This document shows positions 1 through 10,740 of a stretch of DNA of 64,000 nucleotides, piece after piece. Both the position numbers and the translations under genes were made by a program. Under the pieces are notes generated by a model that was given only the letters and a program-made list of their open reading frames with translations, had not been told where the DNA came from and did not search any database. How positions within the stretch are numbered: the stretch's first letter is position 1; each line of letters begins with the position of its first letter. The stretch comes from Symbiodinium natans (lineage: Eukaryota; Sar; Dinophyceae; Suessiales; Symbiodiniaceae), in the NCBI GenBank assembly GCA_905221605.1, contig CAJNDS010000296.1, positions 16,001-80,000 of the forward strand, read 5' to 3'.

Positions 1-130
1 AATCCAATAGGAATCCTTTAAAATTAATGAGAATCCTATGCGAATCCCAGTAACATGCATAAGAATCCTGTTGAAATTGATAGGAACCTTATTAAATTGG
101 TAGGAGCCTTAGGGCGTGATGTCTTAAGAT
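1..130. repeat. Degenerate AT-rich short repeat
   Basis: The first 130 bases contain several loosely spaced variants of a motif resembling AGGAATCCT alternating with AAATTGAT-like stretches. The spacing is roughly 20 to 27 bases. No coding signal is seen. Confidence 0.4.
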
Positions 131-332
131 ATGTTGCTAAGGTACAGGTTTAGTATAGATATTAGGTCTTGCTTATCGGGGGATGACTGTTTGAGATATC
201 GTAGCTAAGGTAGTGTTTTTAGGACAGATGTCATGTCTTGCGTATTGGGGCGTGATTGATTATAAGGAGGTTTTGGTACTCCCTCGAGATTTTGCAGGAT
301 TCGAGTTTGTTGCTTGGTACTACCTCGAGAAA

Positions 333-609
333 TGGTGGCTGGGAGAGAGCCTCAGATCACGAAAATCATGGAAAACATTGGTTTTACCCATGTTTTTGAA
401 GGATGGAGCCCGAAAACATCGGCAAAACCAATGTTATCCATAAAATCCATGGTTTTCAAACCATGTGGCTGGGAGCACCCAATTCACGGATAATTGGTTT
501 TACCAATGTTTTTGAAGGATGGAGCCCGAAAACATCGGCAAAACAAATGTTATCCATAAAACCCATGGTTTTCAAACCATGTGGCTTAGACCGCGAAATT
601 CATGGATAA
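333..609. repeat. 116-bp tandem repeat, about 2.3 copies
   Basis: Two nearly identical units run from 377 to 492 and from 493 to 608, with a degraded partial unit before them from about 333. The units differ at only a few positions. Each holds a small perfect hairpin (CATGGTTT, 2-base loop, AAACCATG), and the second begins with ATTGGT-TTT-ACCAAT. The short open frames over it simply follow the repeat and are not taken as genes. Confidence 0.85.
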
Positions 610-654
610 AAACAAAGGAAATTGGTAGGTCCATGGGGGGGGGGTAGCATATTT

Positions 655-664
655 ATATATACAC

Positions 665-710
<46 letters not shown>

Positions 711-730
711 GCGTGTGCGTGTGTGTGTAT
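655..730. repeat. Compound (TA)n(TG)n microsatellite
   Basis: An alternating TA run passes into a TG run with GTGCGT interruptions. It is preceded by a short G run and the motif TAGCATA, an arrangement that returns near 9101. Confidence 0.95.
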
Positions 731-3700
731 GATATTGAAGTACCAACTGCCAGTCCGAAGTGCCAGGCGCATCAGAGGATGGCTGCCTTTTTTGACAAGC
801 CCATCGCATGCATGGACAAGATCCTCCTCTTCGTCGGGGCGATGCTAAGTTCCCTTCTATTTGCTGTCCACAACATGCTTTCAAGCCCATGGGACTTGAT
901 CTATGTGGCGGCAGGGTGCTTGCTTCTACCAGCAGCCATGCTGCAGAAAGGACAGTTTTCCCCGACCCCCCCCCACCCACAGTTTGATGGGCCTGGACAT
1001 CAGACTTTGTGCAACAGGCTTTCTTTTTGTGTATTGCTTGGGGACTCTTTTAGCTCAGGTAACCTTGTTCCTCGTCCTCAAGAGAAAAACCGCGACGCAC
1101 CCTCGGCCCAAGCGAGACGACACATACAAGGCACGCAGAACATTGGCAACATCTTGAATCCTACCTATACAATGCCTCATAGGTGTTGTAGGCTTATATA
1201 CGATGTAGGGGACTTTGCGACTCCAACTTCACAGCAGGGAACTGATGTGTGGGGTTTGTGTCGTGCGGAGGTGTACAGGAAATGGGCCCACATGACCTAT
1301 GGCGAGAGCGACTCAACCCTTGTGGCCCTGCAGCATTTGTTGTTTTGAAGTGAAAAACTTCAGGGCTGTCCATCAGTCGCGGCTTCAAGACGGGCCCAGC
1401 GGGGTTTCATGGGGATAATGAAGTCTTGGGGTGCAGAGGGCTGTACTGTCGCCTCCCAGGAGCTCCAGCGATTCCGTATCCACGGCGCGCGGTCAGGGGG
1501 AAAGGCTCAGCTGCAGCAGCTCGGGCCTGCGAACGACTGCCACATAACTGCCCACAAAGACAGCGGAAGCTGTGTGTGCTGCCTCGCAGCCGCTTGGCTT
1601 TGTTGTCATCTGTGTTAGGAATGTGGCGATGATAACGGTGGTGATGACGACGATGCAGCGATTGAGGGCTTGTATTCTCTGCACTGCGGTCTCAGGACTT
1701 TGAGACTGGCGACTCGCTTTGTGTTCTCCCTTGTGGACATATGTTCTGTGAGGCCAAGTTCTGTGCGCATGACCAGAGAATGCTTTATCATGTTGTCTAC
1801 AAGCCTGCCCGCAAGTCACCTTCAGTGAGGTTTTACACTGCCATTATTGTACGTGCCGTCGACTGTTCGAAAGCGTTTCTACGTTGACCTCTCGTTCGGT
1901 GATTGTCGTCAGCGTGCCTTGTCGCACTCGTCAAAGCACCGATGCCGAGCAATCAACGCCGATGGCAATGGTCATCGCAGTACGTGCCGGCTGCGCTCTA
2001 GACTTCATTCGGCGCATGAAAGGCCGTCCAGCGAGCACACAAACTCTCCAGCTGGTAGCTGACATCGGTTCGTGTTGGTAAGTTGTGGTGGCGTCTGGCA
2101 TCAGCCACAAAGTTAAAGTAAGTATGCAAGGCCATCTCGTGCGCCGTCCATGTGCATGTTTGCATGTGCCTGGTGAGCCCCCTGATGATGCCTTCTATTG
2201 CAAGACCGAGATTGGAGTTGAGGAGGCCCCGATGTGGCAGAGCCTCGACAATGGCGCCACAGTCGTGAGAAACCTCCACTGGCACCACATTCCCACACTG
2301 TCCCACACTTGTTTATGCGGGTCGGACAGTAGAAGTTCTCATTGCTTCAGGCGGAATTTGCAGCACCCCCCGGTGCCCAAACTCTTGGTCTCTTGCTGCC
2401 GGGTGTGCAGGCGTGCATTGTGAGCTGGGCTTTCTCTGGGCGATTTGCTTCGCGCCATTGCCCGGTCTGCCGAGCTGCCGCTGGGCCGCATTGGCAAGGG
2501 ATAGAATATGGTAGAGTTATAAGGGCTTCATTAGCCATGCCTCGCGGGATGAGTCTAGCTCTCCATTCCAGTTGCAGCAAAGGGTTCGTGGGAAGAGGAC
2601 ATGACCAGGCTTTAGGTCGACCAGCACTAGCTGTCACTAGCTGAACTCCGTACGTCGTCGCAGGCTCAACATCAAGCTTGTAAAGGGGGGCTCCCGGATG
2701 CTCAAACTCCGTTCCATTGAGAAAGAAACGATTCCTCCCATGAGCGAAGGATTTCCGGGCGAAACGCACGGAGTCTGCCTAGAGGTCCGGTGAGGATGCG
2801 TGACCCAGGCTGATAGCAAGGTTCCGCTTCCTCGCTACACCACAACGGAAGATTAAAGGAGAGATGCCGATGCCCTCAGATTTTAGTGGATAGCCGTGCT
2901 TTCGAGCATGCCAAGAGAAGCTGCTCCGAAGCGTGGATGCATGCACTGGAATTCAGAATGTTTCAGGGGCTTCTGTTGAGATTGAAACGTTTCTCAACCA
3001 CAGCACCTTCTTGGCACGTTTGTGTAGAAAATAGGCACCCGGTGCTAGAATTCAAGCTTGGCGGTGCAAACATGACGCCGCAAGCTCGTTTTCAATCACG
3101 GTGAGAGCTTACACATGATAGGCTGGCGAGTTACTATCGGCCTGGAACGTGTCCAAACATTTAAGGACGCAGGCACCTGCACCTCCCCACCTGAGAGCAT
3201 CTTTCTGGCCCTGCAATTGCCTGAAGTGCTTGCAGTGAGGATTACGCAAGGACTTTGAGTCGTGGAAAAAAGGTGCAGAGTCTCAGTTGTATGAATAGAG
3301 TTTGTCGGAGAGAAACCCAGTGCCGTCTGAAGCCTTAGAAGGTGTTTTTACTTCCCGACTGACTTTCGAGAGCTATTCCCCTTTGGCCAGGAACTTCGGG
3401 AATCTGTCCACCAGAGTGCTGCCCTGGGTTCTGTGTGCAGGGCTCCCAGCTTTCTCTCTATGAGCACTGCAGTATGGTATGGTTTAACAGAGCCGAGTGA
3501 ACCCCAGGTGCAGAAGACAGCTGGGCCCTGGCCTCGGCTTCCTTGTGTGGCGGCAAAATGGGTTGAAGAGATCTTGGGGTGGATGCGGGAAGGTTGGTTG
3601 AGTTGGCCAGAAAGGACACAGTTTGCCTTCCAGTGACGTCATCGAGCATTGACCTGACTCAGGTCTGTGCCATCTGCTTGGGAGGTGCCGCAGAGGCATG

Positions 3701-5855
3701 CGCCTGACCTTGACGACAGAAGAAAAGGGAGCCACAGTAGTGCCCGAAGCGCTGAAACCTGCAGGTTGGCTCTGACAACATTGACCTTGATGACGCAGCC
3801 GGTCACTGAAGACCATTTTATTCACGATGGAAGCAGCTGCGAAGCTCGAAGCACTTACGACAGATATGGGTGGGTCGGTGCGTTGTCTTTATTGGTACTG
3901 GAGGTCCGACCACTCCGACTTGCTTGGTGCAGCACCCAGCAGAATCACAAAGGCATATCCTGCCGAATCTTGCGACAAACCTCTTTGTTGGCAGGCGAAA
4001 GCTTCCGTGCGGCCACGCTTCCCTGCCCAGCTTTGATTGAAGCAATGGCATGCTACAGCGTGCTACAGCGCCCCTGATTGCCTGAATGCGCTCCCCTCAA
4101 TATGACGGAGGCTTTTCACAAGAGCTGCGTGCTTCCCTGGATCCGCGGCGGCAAGTCGGCAGCTGAGACATCGCACGTATTCGTGCACACAACCTGTGCA
4201 GCTTAGTAGCATTTGCACACCTTTGAATCCTTTGAATGTCTTTTTGCTTAAACCTCCTCAAACGGCAATGCCGCGTTATGAAGGAAATGCCCAGGACAAG
4301 TTTTGACAGCATTGGCTTCAGCAGACCAATCTTCTGCTCCAGTATCCCGAAGAAGGGCGACAAGCTCATCAAAGCAAAGTTACCTGTGGAACTGCTCATG
4401 CAAAGGCTCAAGGTCCTTAAGGTACTGTAGTGTTTGTGGAACGTGTGTGATCTTGACAGCTGCATGCGGCCAAGAAACAAGCTCAGGTTCTCGAACAAAC
4501 ACGCACCTGTACTCTCATTTGCATTGGGGCAAGATATGAGCATGCTCTGGGGGCTTATCTCAAACAAAGCGGAAAAGGAGGACAGGTTGCTTAAAGAAAA
4601 ATCACACAACTCGCCTCTCGCCTGGGACAGAAATGCATTGGTTCGATCTGGCCTTGTTTCGCAAACATCCGGAACGAGGCTTTGGGCAGATTTGGGCCCG
4701 CAAAGAGCCTGAGATGTGATGCTACAGGAAGTGGGCACGGTTGTGGAAACTCACGCTGTGTTCCGGGAGGTATTGCAGAGTGTTCGTTGCAGCATGGGTG
4801 AGGTGGCTTTGGAATTGTTGTCTTTGTGCTGGGGTAAGCGTACGCAAAGGGGAAGTCTAGTTTGCTTCGTGCTGACGAAAAAGTGTGGCGACTGCAACTT
4901 CATAATTGTCTTGGGCGGTCCATGAGACAGCATGAGACAGCATTGCAAGTGCACGCAAAAGTGAAGGTACATTTTGCATAGACAAGGTATATTTGACAAG
5001 TACAAAAGGACCAGGGCTGGGCGAGTCATTCGAGGCCGTGCCCCCTTGGACGCTGCATGGTGCAGGGGGCCGAGCCGTACGGCAGAGGAAGTCTGCTAGT
5101 TGCAAGGATGTGCGGGTTTCCGACAATAGGGTACCCTTTTTGGGGGTACCTTTTTAGGGGATGGTACCCCTATTTGGGAAATTCCCATGTGTGGATCGGA
5201 TGCTTTCTGAGCCATAGAGGATGTTCCCCAGCTCGTCGCGGCTTGCGGGCCCAATTAACCCAACTCAGTGGGTGGAACTGGTGAAGCCCGCCAACCAAAC
5301 GGGCACCTTAACAGCCTTCACAGACATTATCGATATTTTATCTTGGGAGAGATCTCTTCAATCTCGTATGCAATCCGACCTTGTACTTTGCGTCAGGTTC
5401 CGTCAGTGACCCTGGCATGTAGCGAGGCCAGATGCCGCGCGATCTGGTCGGCGGGAGATGATCTTCCCAATGAACTCGGCCGGCCCACCTGGCTTTGGAT
5501 ACTTAGGCGGCTTTCTGCCTTCGATGTCGAATAGAAACTCTGTGGCAGACTTTGTTTGGGGGCTTCGCTGTATCACGAGGTGTGTTCAGAGGCTGCCTGC
5601 TCCACTGCACTGAGGCTTGGAAAGAGCTGCCGCCCAGATCCCAGCTCTCCAGAGAGCCAGCAAGGACTTGAGATATGTATATATATATATGTATATATGA
5701 AGGCTCTGTAGCCTTTTAGCACTCCCTTAAGGCAAGATGTTGTTGCCAAAGACATCCTTGGGCCCGCCTGGCTCCTTGATGTGCCCAAATGCCGCAGTCC
5801 GGTCGCTGTCTTGAATTCCTCCAAAGAGTCTTGCGAAGCACTGACTCCTCTAACA
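731..5855. other. No supportable gene (intergenic)
   Basis: All frames are broken into short open stretches with no recognisable protein motif or consistent exon pattern. The longest open stretch is on the minus strand at 4097-4738 (213 codons). It is rich in Ser, Leu and Cys, matches nothing I know, and is not called as a gene. A small GTACC-rich patch at about 5128-5180 and a TA run at 5674-5698 are the only structured elements noticed. Confidence 0.5.
5128..5180. repeat. Short GTACC/GGGG palindromic patch
   Basis: Three to four copies of GGTACC-type motifs alternate with T and G runs, so the patch can fold on itself. Its origin is unknown. Confidence 0.5.
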
Positions 5856-5955
5856 TTGGGATGTTCCCCCTCATGCTAGCAGTCCTTCATAGAGATTATA
5901 GTACCCCTACAATCATCCCTTTTCAGGACTCTTAGTATAAGGGGGAACATCCCAA
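5856..5955. mobile_element. MITE-like inverted-repeat element, copy 1
   Basis: The element is 100 bp long and has perfect 15-bp terminal inverted repeats (TTGGGATGTTCCCCC at 5856-5870, its reverse complement at 5941-5955). Imperfect pairing extends the arms to about 31 bp, through AGTCCT on the left and AGGACT on the right. The core carries ATAGTACCCC. A second copy with the same arms and core is at 49361-49461. There is no coding capacity, so this would be a non-autonomous element. The target-site duplication at this copy is weak. Confidence 0.8.
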
Positions 5956-6224
5956 CCCCAACATCTTGTCACAACAGTCTTCGGATGCATCAACTGCATC
6001 GTGCTCGGCTGCAGCCAGGCCCTCGCAACCCATGCCTGGGACCGGACATCTGCGTGCCAATGTCTCGGGGACGCAAGCCCTCTATAAACCCTGAACTCTA
6101 GCGGAATGTCTGGCGCCAAGGCTCCTCCACATGTTCGGCCGGGTACGGGACTCAGAAAGGAGTGTGCCGAAATTTGAAGAGGCCACTACAGCTTGTCTCA
6201 ACAGCTGCCAGTCGTATCTCTAAA

Positions 6225-6241
6225 GCCCCCCCCCCCCCCCC
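6225..6241. repeat. Poly-C tract
   Basis: An uninterrupted run of about 16 C in a non-coding stretch. Confidence 0.95.
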
Positions 6242-7021
6242 ACCACAACAAGCGAGTTCCTTCATGGTGCGCAGCTGGCGTAGATACCAGTATGTCCTGG
6301 CCGTGACCAGGACAACTAGAAGAGAACATATTTGGGGGCAAGTCTGGCAGATTCACCTCAGTTTTCTTACATGTGTTGTTTTCGTGAAAACGACCCTGGT
6401 TCTCCATCAATCTACAACTGATCGTGTTTAGGGGGCAGCCCGCGGGCACTTAAGTATGATGTGGTTTGAGTAGACCAAACTGCATGAACGTCACGACCAT
6501 GTAGGCTCCCAAGCGCATCACAAGGTACAATACAAAGCCTGCTAAGGCTGTGTGGGTCGCCTAACTCCAATCCCGACTTTCTTCGAGCGTGGAAGGCTCA
6601 GGGTGATGGATGCAGCGGCGTCGAGGTGAGACTGTCTAAGGGAAGTTACATGGACCCTGGACGTGATCCCCTAGCTGCTTTGAAGGGTTCTGAAGTCTTT
6701 GCCCTTGGGATTTATAATTTGTACAGGATATGTATGGGGTATATGGCTTCTCCCATATTCAGGGAGGCCATGTAACTGCCCTTAAGGATGGCAGCTGTTC
6801 GTCACTTTGAGGCTTCAAGCAAGGCGATGGATTGCAGGAGTGCGGGGATCCCAAGTGATTCCAAGCCATGCCCTGTTGCTTCAGGCTTTGCCAACCTTGC
6901 TTCTCTCCACTTGCTCTGCAAGCCTCTCGTTGTTGCTGCTGCCATGCTCGCACCTTCTTCGTAGCAATTTTGTTCAAGCTACACGAAGTCTGCAAACTTG
7001 ATTGGCGTTGCCCTGTCATCC

Positions 7022-7800
7022 ATGTTCCAGATGCGTCTTGCCCTCGCGCTGGTGGCAGTTGTTTCCGTGGCAGCAGTTCGATATGAGTCTACAAGCCGTG
7101 CGGACCACGCAAGATGCACGCGAATCGTCTCCTTACGCGTGTCGGGCAGAACTGACGAGAACGAGACCATGAATGAGATTAGTTGGCTCGAGACAGAGCA
7201 TGTAAATTCATTTGGCGGCCGCTCGCTTGATCCAAAATGACCAATAGCCTCGCCCCACTCTTAGGCATGTCATAGAGCTTCTTCGAATGGGCCCTCAGGA
7301 TACAGCTTGTTCCAGCAGCTCACAGCGGATGGCAAGCGGCTGCAGTATTATCTCGGCTGTGACTGGCTCAAGGGCCGGCCGACACTGTATTTCGAGGAGG
7401 TGGCCGAGGATGGTCAGCGAGTGTCCCCCAGCCGAAAATTGACAATGGCTCAACGATCTTTTTTGCTTGATTTCCATGTTTTTGGGTCTCAAAGTCATAA
7501 ACAATCCACGGAGCACACGGTAACCCAGGCCCGATACCTTTGCAGTTCTCCGAATTCCGCACACGGAGCCCTTGCAGATCTTCGTGAGCAGGGGAGGAGA
7601 GGAAAAGGCCGAGTTTGCCTGGAAAACGCTGATTTTGGATGTTCTGGTGGAGGGCACCATCTCCATCTACGATGATGATGGCTTCGCTTCCTTCGGGCTG
7701 CTGGCTTTCGATATGCTTTCCCTACCGGTTCTTGTTGTAGGGAGTGGTCGGTGCCCAGCAAATACTTGCTTTCAAGAAGGTGCTCCAACCAAAGACAGAA
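7022..7800 (+). CDS. Putative secreted protein gene, partial exons, function unknown
   Basis: I do not recognise this gene. An ATG at 7022 opens a peptide starting MFQMRLALALVAVVSVAAV, a typical signal peptide with a short basic start and a hydrophobic core. A GC donor is possible near 7106. A second coding-like block begins after CCTCAG at 7299; it contains KRLQYYLGCDWLKG and a run of charged and aromatic residues to about 7412, where a GT donor follows GAGGATG. A third block from about 7574 in another frame contains LILDVLVEGTISIYDDDG. The frame changes at AG/G-type junctions fit splicing. The exon set is incomplete and boundaries are estimates. A related block is seen at 10118-10370. Confidence 0.4.
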
Positions 7801-8104
7801 TGAAGCCCTAAACCCAAAACCCTTAGCCCCTGGGGCATATGAGAGTCATTGCTTTTCCTGCAAAATAAGCATCCTCAGAAGCATTCCAGATGGTCAGATA
7901 GTGTGCTTGAACCATTGGCGCGTGCGTCATGCGAGAGTTACAATCATATGCTGAATGCTTGGGAATTGTTGTGCAGGGTTCCCGTTACATTCCTGCCCCT
8001 GTAGATATTTGAGGCCAGGTCGACCTCCGAAAGAGCCGCCCACGACCACATCGGCGGCAAGGAGCTGCGAAGTGAGAGACTGTGCGTGTGCCTTGTGTGC
8101 CTTG

Positions 8105-8513
8105 TGTTTGTGTTTCTGCGTGTGGTTGTGTTCGTGTTCGTGTTCGTGTTCGTGTTTGTGTTTGTGTGTCTGTCTCTGTGTGTGTGTGTGTGTGTGTGTG
8201 TTTTTTGCTGTGTGTATGTGTGCGCATGTGTGTGTATACATATATGGGCCTAAATATATACAACATACATATTTCTTATGCACATGTTTATGTGCATGTA
8301 TATTTGCACAGTCATTCGGCTTAAACATGTTATATATATATATGTATATATGTATATATGTATATATGTATATATGTATATATGTATATATGTATATATA
8401 TATATATATTATATGTATATGTATATATTCATATATATGTACATCCAATATATACATATATATATATATATGTCTGTGTATATATATATATATATGAATC
8501 TCTTTCCCCCCGT

Positions 8514-8546
<33 letters not shown>
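8105..8546. repeat. Compound microsatellite block ending in poly-C
   Basis: The block runs through GTTCGT-type hexamers (about 8122-8164), a TG run (about 8178-8200), an 8-bp unit ATATATGT repeated many times (about 8330-8400), further TA runs, and a pure run of 32 C at 8515-8546. Open frames across it translate to low-complexity Cys/Val, Tyr/Ile or poly-Pro/Gly and are not genes. Confidence 0.95.
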
Positions 8547-8679
8547 TGACCTGCATGTTTTGGGGTGTGTTTGGTTTGCATGTAGCACTAGAAGCCGGAT
8601 TTGAAGCAAGGGAAGCCGGTTTCCGACCCCTAACCGGTGAAAATCTCGATGAATCCAAGAAGCTTTTGAAACCGATGGA

Positions 8680-8702
8680 TTTTAGGGTTTAGGGTTTAGG
8701 CT
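8680..8702. repeat. Interstitial telomere-like repeat (TTTAGGG)
   Basis: Two to three consecutive copies of the plant-type telomere unit TTTAGGG, also used by dinoflagellates. The site is internal to the window. Confidence 0.8.
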
Positions 8703-9078
8703 TTCCAAACTATGTCCGGACTCCAAGCCAGAGTCCTGAAACACATCGAATTCATCGGTTTCTTGGATTGATCATATCGAGGTTTTCGTTGGTCATGTGT
8801 CGAAAAACCTTGGTGTTCCAAAGGCTTTTCATCGGTTTGGCATCGGAAGCCTTGGTAAAGGTTCTTCATCGTTGGCCACGGACACCCAGCAACAGACCTG
8901 AGCTCTCATCCCCAAACCCCAACTCCAAACCCCAAACCGTATATATATATATATGTATATGGTAGCATATGAGTATATATACATATATATAACCATTGAC
9001 CGGAAGACTCCAAGTTGAAGCCGAGGCCCAGACCTGAGAGCAGGGGAAGGGAAAAGGGAAAATGCATAGGGTCAATGT

Positions 9079-9112
9079 AGGGGGGGGGAGGGGGGGGGCC
9101 GGGGGGGGGGTA
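9079..9112. repeat. Interrupted poly-G tract with TAGCATA junction
   Basis: Three G runs are separated by A or CC. The tract ends in GGTAGCATACATAC, echoing the G-run/TAGCATA/AT-repeat junction at about 638-660. Confidence 0.9.
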
Positions 9113-9136
9113 GCATACATACATACGTATATGTAG

Positions 9137-9413
9137 ATGCGTGCCTACCTGGTTGTGGAGCACAGCGCTTGCTCTGGTGGCCCCTTGTGGCAGGCTTGAG
9201 CCAGCCAAGCCGTCTGCATGGCAGACAGTGCGGAAGTTGAGGCAGAAGCTTCTGGCGGCACCCGAGTCGCCAGAGTCGACGGAGCTCACGGAAGATGGCG
9301 AGCCTCCAGGCTTCGTTTCAGACGTGGAGGCCTTTTCTCAGGCTGTATATTATAAACTTATACACACTCGGGCGAGTGAGTCTGAGTCCTATAAGGAGCT
9401 CCTCCACTGCTGA
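9137..9413 (+). CDS. Possible exon, function unknown
   Basis: Two overlapping frames look coding-like. One begins with MPTWLWSTALALVAPCG and continues through acidic and Ser/Pro-rich residues. The other begins with MADSAEVEAEASGG at about 9219. Neither is recognised, and no homologous motif decides between them. Confidence 0.2.
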
Positions 9414-9866
9414 AGAAGATGTCGTCGACATCCACACTGGTGTAGCCGGAGAAGCGCAGAGAGCTCTTCCGCCAGATCCACCAAGCGAGGACTTGAGTCT
9501 GACTTGAGAATGTCAGTTTAAAAAGAAGAGCGCATCTACGGTAGCTGCAGCTATCTGCAGCTCGTTTAGGAGACGGAAGCCCAAGCAAGCAGATCCGCCA
9601 ACCATTTCCATCATCTCAAGTTTTGTGGCGAGCTCGGGCAAGTGCGCGATGTCCCTTCAAAAAAAGGCGATACAGGCAGTTGCTCGACTGAGGCCTCCGC
9701 CCCGTCACGCTGGAAGTAGTGGGAACGATGAACTGGCACGGGAGTCAGAAGTCCATTCATCGGCCTGCCCATTCGAAAGTCAAGGCAAGCTTGTTGTTCT
9801 TGCTGCATCTTGCTGTCGAAGAGCCCCCCCCCCCCGGGTCCCCCTAGGAATACAATCTTTGTTCGC

Positions 9867-9885
9867 GTTTAGGGTTTAGGGTTTT
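9867..9885. repeat. Interstitial telomere-like repeat (TTTAGGG)
   Basis: Two TTTAGGG units followed by TTTTGG, in a non-coding context. Confidence 0.75.
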
Positions 9886-10117
9886 GGAGCTCGAAGATGC
9901 TTTTTGGATATTGCACCCACAGAGCGTCGCCGCCCGAAGTCCCTTGCAAGCCCTCCTCTTGAAAGTGATCTCGGAATCCTTAATCTCTGTAAATTATTGG
10001 TCCACATGCCAATTTGACAGAGCAAGACTTTCTTGATACAAGAAAACAGTCTCTATCATTTGTTCCTGCCCTCTCTCTGTGGGAAGCCAACTTGAAGGTA
10101 TTGATCCTGTTTTGAAA

Positions 10118-10640
10118 TCGCCAGGTCCCAGCAAACGGCTACACCAAGCTGGGCGGCAAGAGGGTCTACCTCAAGCAAGCCCCAGGTTTCTTGGCAACCG
10201 GTTTCAGCGTTCCGCAAGCCTTGGAACGGCCCGAAATCTGAGGCAAGAAGGACAAGCTGTACTACCTTCGCTGTGACTACCAGACGGGCGAGCCGTTTTT
10301 ACTGGTGCGTCAGGGTGGCGATGTCGAGGCGAGCCTTGAAACGCCTTTAAACGGACGAACCTGTAAAAGGACAGGGATGAGAATCAAGTAGGACCCTCCT
10401 TCCCGGCTCCCACCCGAAGAAAAGCTCTTCATCCGGTTTCGGGAGACTTTAAGCTTGTAGAGCGCTCGGCAAAATCAGAGGTGAGGCCCTTCAACATCAT
10501 CAAGTGGTGGAGGAAGACAAGTGTTTCTGAGTCGCTTGGAGAGAGCTTGACGCTCCTTGCCGATCCCGTCTCCATCCCCTTCCCTGTCGTGAGGGGCTAC
10601 GTCACTGTCACCCCAAGCTAAGAAAAGCCCAGGCATCTCG
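10118..10640 (+). CDS. Putative exon fragments, related to the block at 7300
   Basis: Unrecognised. From about 10118 a block reads NGYTKLGGKRVYLK. After a stop-containing stretch it is followed by KLYYLRCDYQTGEPFLLV and an acidic tail to about 10350. The second part resembles KRLQYYLGCDWLKG and what follows at 7340-7410 (shared YYL.CD.. core, then a hydrophobic strand). A further block from about 10442 reads GDFKLVERSAKSEVRPF with a Trp-Trp pair. The in-frame stop between blocks means either an intron or decay. This may be a continuation or a paralogue of the gene starting at 7022. Confidence 0.3.
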
Positions 10641-10740
10641 CAAGATCTCGCAAGCGGGTGACCAAAAAGGGCCGCTGCTTTGGACTTCGCTGGGATCAAC
10701 TCACTATGACTGCCTCACGCCATAGCTGGAGTGTTAACTT

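Noticed and set aside
600-980. Minus-strand open frame across the TG microsatellite
   Set aside because: Its Thr/His-repeat tail is only the translation of the microsatellite, and the rest has no motif.
4097-4738. 213-codon minus-strand open frame
   Set aside because: No recognised motif, no neighbouring exons, and opposite to every supported gene.
8105-8546. CRISPR-like or regulatory repeat array
   Set aside because: The units are microsatellites without unique spacers, in a eukaryotic setting.
7927-8658. Long frames on both strands over the microsatellite block
   Set aside because: They are low-complexity Tyr/Ile, His/Thr, poly-Gly or poly-Pro translations of simple repeats.
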